Translations under genes and position numbers: made by a program
The notes under the pieces: generated by a model
Database searches by the model: none
Told to the model about the DNA's origin: nothing
The model's input: only the letters and a program-made list of their open reading frames with translations
Shown: positions 1-4,884 of the stretch, one piece after another
Numbering within the stretch: the first letter of the stretch is position 1
Layout: each line of letters begins with the position of its first letter
Source of the DNA: JBOFWL01 sp051653605
Lineage (GTDB): Bacteria > Spirochaetota > Brevinematia > Brevinematales > Brevinemataceae
Direction of reading: 5' to 3'
DNA length: 5,636 bases
Assembly (NCBI GenBank): GCA_051653605.1
Contig: JBOFWL010000128.1
Coordinates: forward strand, 1 to 5,636

Positions 1-526
1 GTATTTTATTTACTTCTTCGGCAATATAACCTAGTTTACCATAAATATAATCGCCTGGACAACTTTTATTAGCAAACCATCTATGCACAGTCATGTTTTG
101 TTTAGCTGGTTGGCCAATAAGAGATTCATCTCCTTTCCAAATAAGTTCTTTAATGTTGTTTCGCTTACAAATATCAGCACATAGTTTAATTAAACCTTGC
201 ATTGCGCCGTCCGTAATTTTATACGGAGCGACAGTATCGGAAGCAACCTCGATTGTAATAGCACGTTGATCGTTTGCTGAGGAAGAAGTACACCAAGAAC
301 GGTTCTTTTCTTCACAATACATACCAACGTTACCGTCATCATCAACGCCGTAATTGCAACTTGCTTGTCTAGAAGTTTGCGCGAATACGTTTCCTAATGT
401 CTGTAGAGAACAATGCCCTACAACGCAGTGGATGGTAATTGTGTCAATCGGTTGTTTTCTCTGACCGCTGTGGTTTGGAGAAAGCTTAGTGTATGTCACC
501 AAAGGTGAGTTTGTAAAATTACTCAT
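1..526 (-). CDS. N-acetylmuramoyl-L-alanine amidase (phage endolysin), C-terminus cut by window edge
   Basis: I translated this gene by hand: ATG at 526-524 and 175 complete codons open to the left edge, where the gene continues. The protein belongs to the amidase_2/PGRP family (T7 lysozyme type), zinc enzymes that cut the bond between N-acetylmuramic acid and L-alanine in peptidoglycan. Candidate zinc ligands are His33 (in TITIHCVVG), His148 (in TVHRWF) and Cys156 (in KSCPGDY). The eight-residue His-to-Cys spacing and Lys154 two residues before the Cys match T7 lysozyme His122, Lys128 and Cys130. The stretches SRQASCNYG (52-60) and NRSWCTSSSANDQRAITIE (75-93) are typical of endolysins from phages of Bacillota. 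There is no signal peptide, so export would need a holin, which is not in view. Any cell-wall-binding domain would lie beyond the edge. The start is set by AGGAG at 533-537, 6 bases upstream, and it overlaps the preceding small gene by 8 bases. A virion-associated role is possible given the tail-gene context. Confidence 0.93.
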   Translation of the reverse strand, partial: MSNFTNSPLVTYTKLSPNHSGQRKQPIDTITIHCVVGHCSLQTLGNVFAQTSRQASCNYGVDDDGNVGMYCEEKNRSWCTSSSANDQRAITIEVASDTVAPYKITDGAMQGLIKLCADICKRNNIKELIWKGDESLIGQPAKQNMTVHRWFANKSCPGDYIYGKLGYIAEEVNKI

Positions 527-644
527 TTTTATCTCCTCTCCCATTCGACAATTCATCACGAGTCTCCTCGCAATTATCGCAAATTTGATTATCGTTAGCG
601 TCTTCCATAATAGGATCGCCACAAATTATACATTTTTTATCCAT
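519..644 (-). CDS. Cys4 zinc-ribbon microprotein, 41 residues
   Basis: A small gene encodes 41 residues starting MDKKCIICGDPIMEDANDN and ending in GDKNE. It has two CxxC knuckles, Cys5-Cys8 and Cys22-Cys25, 13 residues apart. This is the layout of a minimal zinc ribbon that binds one zinc ion. The rest is highly acidic and has no membrane segment. The start is supported by a G-rich ribosome binding site (GGGGG at 654-658, 9 bases upstream) that overlaps the end of the upstream gene. The stop lies inside the start region of the amidase gene (8-base overlap), so the two genes are probably translationally coupled. Function is unknown. Small phage zinc ribbons can be nucleic-acid-binding or structural, and nothing here decides between these. 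Confidence that it is a real gene comes from the Cys pattern, the ribosome binding site and the tight packing. Confidence 0.8.
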   Translation of the reverse strand: MDKKCIICGDPIMEDANDNQICDNCEETRDELSNGRGDKNE

Positions 645-650
645 TTAGAG

Positions 651-1190
651 TTACCCCCTTGTGTTTAATTGTTTTCTTCGTTCTTCATTTAATTTACTAT
701 TTCTTGTCATTAAGGCTTGTTTTCCCATTTTCTTAGGTGGTGTTGTTTTTACCGAACATACTCTAATTAAAGTAAGAAGTCTATTTAAATGCCACTTTTG
801 GCATTCAAAAGGAATTTGTTGGGCAATCATCCAATAATAAATTAATTCGCTAGTAATTACTTCTTTACTTGGAGATCCCATTTCCATTTTATTAAAAGTA
901 GTTGCTGTCATTGGAGCATCGATATATTTCGAAATTTGATCAATCTGCTCATTAGTTAATCTTTGGTAAACAATCTCAGGAGCTTGCGTTAAACTCATAC
1001 ATCGAACATAATCTCTTGTTTCTTCAACCGTTTTTCCATTTTTTGCTAAAAAGGGCTTGCACCATTTCGACTCCCATTTTGATAAAGAGATGAGCGAATG
1101 TTCGAGTTGAAGACTTACGGCTTTTATTTTTTGGAATTCGTTTAGTTCTTCATTGTAAACTTCAGATTCCGGAAAATTCAGTATTAGCAT
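651..1190 (-). CDS. Phage tail protein, probable second tail-assembly chaperone
   Basis: The gene encodes 179 residues and follows the first chaperone gene, the slot normally used by the second tail-assembly chaperone (lambda gpT position). Such proteins act in the cytoplasm and help fold the tail tube around the tape measure protein. The N-terminus (MLILNFPESEVYNEE) is followed by LEHSLISLSKWESKWCKPFL (about 30-49) and CMSLTQAPEIVYQRLTNEQI (64-83). The centre has PMTATTF (93-99), and the C-terminal part is helical and basic (WMIAQQIPFECQKWHLNRLL, 120-139, then KKMGKQ and RRKQLNTRG). I recognise this as a widespread but functionally unassigned phage family found next to tail genes. It has its own ATG with AGGAG at 1199-1203, 8 bases upstream, so it need not depend on frameshifting. 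The role rests on position, so it is moderately sure; that it is a real gene is near certain. Confidence 0.75.
   Translation of the reverse strand: MLILNFPESEVYNEELNEFQKIKAVSLQLEHSLISLSKWESKWCKPFLAKNGKTVEETRDYVRCMSLTQAPEIVYQRLTNEQIDQISKYIDAPMTATTFNKMEMGSPSKEVITSELIYYWMIAQQIPFECQKWHLNRLLTLIRVCSVKTTPPKKMGKQALMTRNSKLNEERRKQLNTRG
654..658 (-). promoter_or_regulatory. Atypical GGGGG ribosome binding site of the microprotein gene
   Basis: The minus strand reads AAGGGGGTAA here, 9 bases before the ATG at 644. It overlaps the last codons and the TAA stop of the upstream gene. It replaces the AGGAG used by most neighbours and would pair with the 16S tail partly through G-U wobble. The placement suggests re-initiation by ribosomes finishing the upstream gene. 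Confidence 0.55.
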
Positions 1191-1209
1191 TCGTTCATCT
1201 CCTATCTTT

Positions 1210-1641
1210 TTACTGTTTCATCAATTTTTCAATGAAACTAATCATTTCTTGAGGATTTGATAATAATTTATCAATCAGTGCGTCATAAGCAACTGTCTGT
1301 TTCCAATCCTCAAGAATTTTATCGTTCTTAACAAATCGCATACCATCTTCGCTGCGAATACCATATGCCAAATCAAGAACTTTATCAAGTAGACGGGCCA
1401 TAGAGCGAATTGCGTCGGCCACAATTAGATTATTCTGACTAAACTGAGCTCCCTCTTGTAGATTTTGTTGCGCTTCTTCAACAAATTTTGCGCGCTGTTG
1501 TAGATCTTTACCGAGATTAATTATTGTTGCGTAAACGTCGTCTTTTGCCATTAACACTGACGTTTTAGACACATGAAACCAAAGATCTTCCGTATGAGTA
1601 TTGCCATTAAAATCGGTATAAGATATTGGGTATTTTAACAT
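1210..1641 (-). CDS. Tail assembly chaperone (first of pair)
   Basis: The gene encodes 143 residues. It lies directly after the major tail protein gene and before another small tail gene, the position of lambda gpG. The N-terminal part (residues 1-35) is a short beta-rich region containing YTDFNGNTHTEDLWFHVSK. The middle is a long helical, Gln/Glu-rich stretch (about 42-95). The C-terminus (about 96-143) has YGIRSEDGMRFVKN, then DWKQTVAYDALIDKLLSNP, then FIEKLMKQ. That ending, with a Tyr-Gly-x-Arg-Ser-Glu-Asp-Gly segment followed by an x-Tyr-Asp-Ala helix, is typical of tail-assembly chaperones in Gram-positive siphoviruses. The protein should act in the cytoplasm on the tape measure protein and not be part of the virion. 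AGGAG at 1649-1653 lies 7 bases before the ATG. The gene follows a terminator hairpin, so it is probably expressed less than the tube protein. Confidence 0.85.
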   Translation of the reverse strand: MLKYPISYTDFNGNTHTEDLWFHVSKTSVLMAKDDVYATIINLGKDLQQRAKFVEEAQQNLQEGAQFSQNNLIVADAIRSMARLLDKVLDLAYGIRSEDGMRFVKNDKILEDWKQTVAYDALIDKLLSNPQEMISFIEKLMKQ

Positions 1642-1660
1642 TTAAATTCTCCTTTCAGAA

Positions 1661-1697
1661 TTAAAAGGCAGGATGCTAATAAATAGCAGAGCCCGCC
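1661..1697 (-). terminator. Rho-independent terminator or attenuator after the major tail protein gene
   Basis: On the minus strand, GGCGGG (1697-1692) pairs with TCCTGCC (1673-1667) through GC-rich pairs with one G-T. After a small asymmetric internal bulge, TGCTA pairs with TAGCA around a TTTAT loop. The hairpin is followed at once by TTTTAATT. It begins 10 bases after the tandem stop codons of the tube gene and ends shortly before the ribosome binding site of the chaperone gene. The likely effect is partial termination, giving much tube mRNA and less downstream message. It is the only convincing terminator in the window. Confidence 0.75.
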
Positions 1698-1707
1698 GTT
1701 TTACTTA

Positions 1708-2382
1708 TTAACCATTTGCAAAGATTGCTGCAATAGCGTCTGGTAAAGGAAGGTTTGGCGTAATAGCCGCAACTTCTCCATCAGCATCTGCGCCAAAAAG
1801 CTGCGCTTCAAGTAAAGCTAATTTTGCAGCGTCAACTTTTGTACTATCAATAACAATTGAAGCTGTTGGTTTATGACCAGTTACGTTTTCAGGACTTGTC
1901 GTCGTTTCCCAACTAAAAGTAATTGGTTCTGGTGAACCATTAACTGTGGCGTATTGCTTTTGTGTAGGCGCCGCCAAAGCGTTATAAATAATATGAAGTT
2001 TATAACCATAGTCGGTGTATTCGGTGTCATTACCGATTGATGTTCGATAGACAAGACCAAAAGCCTTACGTCTCTGCTGCCCAATCATAACACCCGCAGC
2101 AAGTTCAGCAGAACCATCACATTCTGCAAATTCGTCAGGGTATGTAAAGGCTTCGATTGTTGCTGTAAATTCTTCGTTTGACATCAAGTTTAGATACTTA
2201 ATGTCGTCTGCATAAAACGGAGTAGATTCCGCGCCACTAGAAGATTCTGTAACAGCAGTCAAACCATTCCAAGCTACTCCAAGTGGATAAGCACCTTTAT
2301 TATCTCGAGGATAAAGTACGGCGTTTCGAACGCCAGTTTCATATAGACGTTCACCAATATTGTCCCATGTAATTTTAGACAT
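1708..2382 (-). CDS. Major tail (tube) protein
   Basis: The gene encodes 224 residues of a siphovirus tail tube protein, the subunit that stacks as rings into the tail through which DNA passes. Family-like segments are VAWNGLTAVTESSSGAEST (36-54), YADDIKYLNL with EEFTATIEAFTYPDEFAECDG (57-90), RRKAFGLVYRTSIGNDTE (104-121), YGYKLHIIYNALAAPTQK (125-142), and SPEPITFSWETTTSP then KPTASIVID (150-179). The C-terminus is LPLPDAIAAIFANG. The length suits a single-domain tube protein with no extra Ig-like domain. AGGAG at 2393-2397 lies 10 bases before the ATG. The gene ends with two in-frame TAA codons (1710-1708 and 1707-1705), then the terminator hairpin, consistent with strong expression and a need for tight termination. 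Confidence 0.92.
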   Translation of the reverse strand: MSKITWDNIGERLYETGVRNAVLYPRDNKGAYPLGVAWNGLTAVTESSSGAESTPFYADDIKYLNLMSNEEFTATIEAFTYPDEFAECDGSAELAAGVMIGQQRRKAFGLVYRTSIGNDTEYTDYGYKLHIIYNALAAPTQKQYATVNGSPEPITFSWETTTSPENVTGHKPTASIVIDSTKVDAAKLALLEAQLFGADADGEVAAITPNLPLPDAIAAIFANG

Positions 2383-2399
2383 ATAATATACACTCCTTT

Positions 2400-2705
2400 T
2401 TAATAGTATGTTGAATAGACGTCGTGATTTAGATTATCAGATACGAAATTCGTCGAAAAAGACGTTAGTGGTAATTCGGCCACTTTTGATGGTATTAATG
2501 AATCTGGATTCGAGTCTATTACTGTGATTGAGTATCGTGTCTTATTGAAATAGAGGTGGTCATTAGCAAATTTCTCATTAAAACCATCTCTTTTATATAC
2601 GATACAAGGATATTTCATTCGTATGGTGGAAGGCGGTTGAAAATATACATGCGGCAAACCAAGAATTTCCACCAATTTGTAATGCAACTCAGAACGTCTC
2701 GCCAT
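2400..2705 (-). CDS. Tail terminator / tail completion protein
   Basis: The gene encodes 101 residues and sits between the head-tail connector and the major tail protein. Proteins in this slot (lambda gpU or SPP1 gp17 role) cap the finished tail tube and join it to the head. The segments VYFQPPSTIRMKYPCIVYKR (20-39), FANDHLYFNKTRYSITVIDS (46-65) and LPLTSFSTNFVSDNLNHDVY (78-97) are familiar from small tail-terminator proteins of Gram-positive siphoviruses: a compact alpha/beta protein with a Pro-rich loop before the first strand. The ATG at 2705-2703 lies inside the previous gene (17-base overlap). It is preceded by GGGGG at 2714-2718 instead of AGGAG, which suggests translational coupling. 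The assignment rests on both recall of the family and synteny. Confidence 0.8.
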   Translation of the reverse strand: MARRSELHYKLVEILGLPHVYFQPPSTIRMKYPCIVYKRDGFNEKFANDHLYFNKTRYSITVIDSNPDSLIPSKVAELPLTSFSTNFVSDNLNHDVYSTYY

Positions 2706-3012
2706 TGTATAATCCCCCAGTCGTTAATATTAAACGAGGCCTTTGTATTTCGATTTTAGAAATCTTCCAGGTCGCGCCCATCCATTTAATATACTTAATG
2801 TGATGTAAATGCTCGTATGCGTATGGGTCTGATATTATAGAAAGTTTGTTATCAATTATAAAATCGTCATTAACTTGATCGCTAGATTGCCAGCGATTTT
2901 GGTTTTGTAAAACATCGCCACGATAACTTCGTTCTACAATTTTATCAGTCCATACGCCAGGAGCAGTTTCTTCTTGAATGGCGTAGCCTATTACGCCATA
3001 GAATTTTGCCAT
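2689..3012 (-). CDS. Head-tail connector (head closure) protein
   Basis: The gene encodes 107 residues and is the first gene after the capsid. Family-like segments are MAKFYGVIGYAIQEETAPGV (1-20), the IVERSYRGDVLQNQNRWQSS stretch (25-44), and NDDFIIDNKLSIISDPYAYE (48-67). The end has IKYIKWMGATWKISKIEIQR (72-91), then PRLILTTGGLYNG. The composition predicts a small beta-barrel as in head-closure (stopper) proteins, which seal the portal channel and dock the tail. The C-terminal PRLILTxGGxYNG ending is characteristic of this small phage family. AGGAGGAGGT at 3021-3030 lies 8 bases upstream. It overlaps the next gene by 17 bases. Placing it as closure rather than adaptor is inference from size and position. 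Confidence 0.78.
   Translation of the reverse strand: MAKFYGVIGYAIQEETAPGVWTDKIVERSYRGDVLQNQNRWQSSDQVNDDFIIDNKLSIISDPYAYEHLHHIKYIKWMGATWKISKIEIQRPRLILTTGGLYNGETF
2714..2718 (-). promoter_or_regulatory. Atypical GGGGG ribosome binding site of the tail terminator gene
   Basis: The minus strand reads CTGGGGGATT, 8 bases before the ATG at 2705 and inside the coding region of the upstream connector gene. It is the second gene in the window to use a poly-G Shine-Dalgarno. Both cases occur where the start is packed against or inside the preceding gene. Confidence 0.5.
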
Positions 3013-3035
3013 AATAGACTACCTCCTCCTTTTAA

Positions 3036-4784
3036 TTAACCCATAGGCTTAGTACGAACCTTTTCGATAACAAGAGCCGATTTAGGAAGCACAAGCGCGC
3101 CAGAGCAACGAGTCTCGATTAGATATTTGTATTGGTTGTAATCAATATCAAAGTCGTCGAACATATTAACTGCACCGCCCTTATCAGCACCAATATAATA
3201 ATCTTTCATATTAACAACAATGCCGAGTAAATCAAGAGTCTTGTCGCCGTCAGTTCTAGAAACATTTTCCATAACAGGAACTTCAACAATCTTATTAACG
3301 CGAAGAGCAGCTGCTAGATCGTTAATAGTATTATATAAACGTCTACCTGTGCTGTCTTTCAAAAGAAGCATGTCGCCAATAATGTCTGGAGTACTAAAGA
3401 AAGTAGGATTGCCGCTACCTTTATAATCCTTACGAGCAAGAATCATACTATCAATCGTCTGAGAAGTAGTTGCCGATTCTTCAATCTCAACTTTTACAGA
3501 ATATAATGAATCGTCACTATAAATAGGACGAATGTTAGATTCGTCAATCTTATCGTCAGAAGCGGCCGAACGACCGTCACCAACTAGCTGAGCACGAGCA
3601 ATTTCTTCTTCAAGCATCATACGCATTTCCAACTTCAACCAAGCAACTACATCAAGATCAGTGATGTCGATGATATCATCGCGATCAAGCTTCTGTTTCT
3701 TATAAACAGTAGTTGGACCAGTTACACGTTTCAACAAAGCAATAACCTCGTCAACTTTCTGATTACCCTTTACGTAACCTTTTGCACGGGCATCATCGGC
3801 AGTAATATCAGCAGCTAAACTTTTAATACGAGCAAATGGACTATGATGTGATGCATTAAATACATCCTTAACCCAATCGGTATCACGTTTAATAAATGCT
3901 GGTGTTGGTGTTACAGTTTTTGCGTCAGGGAACAAGAAATCAATGTTTTCGATACCATAATCGGCATCATGTTGTAGAAACGCCTCTTTTAGAGAGCCGC
4001 AACGCTGTGCGTCCTTAAGAATTGTTTGAAGAGCGTCATGAGATAGAACGTTCATTTTCTCTTCTGCATAGGACTGATCAAAAATATTTTTTTTCATAAT
4101 ATTATCTCCTTCAATGTTAGAATGTTTTGTTTCGCCGTCTTTTTTGGCAGCTTCGTCTTGGTTTTCAATTGCGTGCGCTAGCATAGCGTACACGACAGTC
4201 TTTTGCTTCTCATTTAGAGTATCAAAAACATCGGCGAGCGTTTCGTCATCTTCCTCTGTCTTCGTATCTGCATGTTCGACAACTGGAGGTTCTTGAGACG
4301 ATTCATCTCCCACTCCATGTTGAAGCATTTCATTTGCGCAAATAATTGCTTCTGCTTCATCTGCCACAACAGAACCGTCCGCATGTTGAAACGCAATGTT
4401 GTCGATATAAGCTTCTGGATTAGCACCAGCAATAACAAGGCTTACTTCGCGAATAGCACCATGAACAACATTTTTACCCTTTTCAACAAGAGAGTTTGCA
4501 TAAATAGATAACGCTTGAATGTCACCATGCGCAATAGCTTCTTTAGCGTCTTTTGCCGATGTAGAATTGTTAAAACTACAGTAAGCATAAACGCCATCCT
4601 TTCGGTTTTCCAGTATTGCGTGTCCTAGAATATTGCTAGGATCGTTGTGTAGATGCTGCCAAACAAGTGGCACCGTCTGTCCGTCATTGTGTTGAAACGC
4701 ATCCTGAAGGATAGTTCGTCCATCGGAACATTTCAAACCGACTTTAGTAGCATAACCACTAAAATCATACTTTTTATTTTTCAT
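3036..4784 (-). CDS. Prohead protease-major capsid protein fusion (HK97-type)
   Basis: A single frame of 582 residues has three parts. Residues 1 to about 130 form a prohead protease of the HK97/herpesvirus assemblin superfamily, which matures the procapsid by cutting itself and the capsid subunits. Candidate catalytic residues are His44 (in VPLVWQHLHN), Ser93 (in QALSIY) and the acidic Glu113 (in REVSLVIAGANPEA). Residues about 131-229 form a low-complexity acidic linker (including KTEEDDE) that could act as a scaffold or delta domain. Residues 230-582 form an HK97-fold major capsid protein. It carries FARIKSLAADITADDARAKG (317-336), KKQKLDRDDIIDITDLDVVA (362-381), LEEEIARAQLVGDGR (391-405), IRPIYSDD (418-425) and YLIETRCSGALVLPKSALVI (554-573). 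The ATG is preceded by AGGAGGT at 4792-4798. An internal ribosome binding site and ATG at codon 230 probably also make free capsid protein. In most phages these are two genes. Confidence 0.93.
   Translation of the reverse strand: MKNKKYDFSGYATKVGLKCSDGRTILQDAFQHNDGQTVPLVWQHLHNDPSNILGHAILENRKDGVYAYCSFNNSTSAKDAKEAIAHGDIQALSIYANSLVEKGKNVVHGAIREVSLVIAGANPEAYIDNIAFQHADGSVVADEAEAIICANEMLQHGVGDESSQEPPVVEHADTKTEEDDETLADVFDTLNEKQKTVVYAMLAHAIENQDEAAKKDGETKHSNIEGDNIMKKNIFDQSYAEEKMNVLSHDALQTILKDAQRCGSLKEAFLQHDADYGIENIDFLFPDAKTVTPTPAFIKRDTDWVKDVFNASHHSPFARIKSLAADITADDARAKGYVKGNQKVDEVIALLKRVTGPTTVYKKQKLDRDDIIDITDLDVVAWLKLEMRMMLEEEIARAQLVGDGRSAASDDKIDESNIRPIYSDDSLYSVKVEIEESATTSQTIDSMILARKDYKGSGNPTFFSTPDIIGDMLLLKDSTGRRLYNTINDLAAALRVNKIVEVPVMENVSRTDGDKTLDLLGIVVNMKDYYIGADKGGAVNMFDDFDIDYNQYKYLIETRCSGALVLPKSALVIEKVRTKPMG
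4078..4094 (-). other. Possible -1 slippery site A AAA AAT followed by stop in the -1 frame
   Basis: Directly after the internal ATG come eight A residues and a T, read in frame as AAA AAA AAT. This contains the heptamer A AAA AAT in the correct phase for -1 slippage, about 13 bases after a Shine-Dalgarno sequence, an arrangement like the dnaX signal. The -1 frame then reads TAT TTT TGA (stop at 4080-4078). A slip would end the chain at about 235 residues, giving protease plus linker without capsid. No clear downstream hairpin is visible. Chance is a fair alternative, since AAA AAA is a common start in AT-rich genes. Confidence 0.3.
4095..4112 (-). promoter_or_regulatory. Internal ribosome binding site and in-frame ATG for free major capsid protein
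   Basis: Inside the fusion gene the minus strand reads GAAGGAGAT (4112-4104), then 6 more bases, then ATG at 4097-4095. The AGGAG core ends 8 bases from the ATG, a near-ideal spacing. The ATG is codon 230, in frame, and opens a 353-residue protein beginning MKKNIFDQSYAEEK, a normal size for an HK97-type capsid subunit. It lies exactly between the acidic linker and the capsid part. The likely result is many free capsid subunits (3036-4097) and fewer protease-linked ones. The motif is seen directly; its use is inferred. Confidence 0.75.
4374..4700 (-). repeat. Two diverged copies of an AFQHxDG-coding repeat in the protease-capsid fusion
   Basis: The minus strand has GCGTTTCAACA at 4700-4690 and again at 4394-4384, encoding AFQHNDG (residues 29-35) and AFQHADG (131-137). 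The feature spans both copies. Looser relatives follow: LQHGVGD (154-160), EHADT (170-174) and AFLQHDADYG (268-277, at 3983-3954). The first copy lies inside the protease domain, and the second marks the domain-linker boundary. The meaning is unknown. Confidence 0.5.
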
Positions 4785-4837
4785 GAAAAATACCTCCTAT
4801 TTTGATGTTTTTGAGCTCTTTAAAAGCTTAGATTGTA

Positions 4838-4843
4838 ATTATA
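4838..4843 (-). promoter_or_regulatory. Weak promoter-like -10 (TATAAT) ahead of the protease-capsid gene
   Basis: A perfect TATAAT lies in the gap between portal and capsid genes, 54 bases before the capsid ATG and downstream of a purine-rich run (AAAGAAAAGAAAAAG). I see no good -35 at 16-18 bases. The nearest TTGGAA is 22 bases away. It could boost capsid expression independently of the main late promoter, but in AT-rich DNA a lone -10 is weak evidence. Confidence 0.25.
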
Positions 4844-4884
4844 CTTTTTCTTTTCTTTGACCGATTTCCAAGGCTCCGTAGATT

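Noticed and set aside
1210..1260. Canonical -1 programmed frameshift joining the two tail-assembly chaperones
   Set aside because: The second gene lies in the +1 (or -2) frame relative to the first, its frame is closed by TGA at 1218-1220, and no classic slippery heptamer lies in the tiny overlap. The second gene has its own good ribosome binding site.
4214..4438. Alternative minus-strand open frame of 74 codons inside the capsid fusion
   Set aside because: It is an out-of-frame shadow of the linker region, with no ribosome binding site and no recognisable protein features. The same holds for plus-strand open frames at 3220-3426, 4114-4296, 4272-4511, 4955-5215 and 2556-2759, and the minus-strand frame at 1881-2084.
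4811..4830. Inverted repeat AGCTTTTAAAGAGCT between portal and capsid genes as a terminator
   Set aside because: The stem is short and AT-rich with a G-T pair, and no T-run follows. It is unlikely to terminate transcription.
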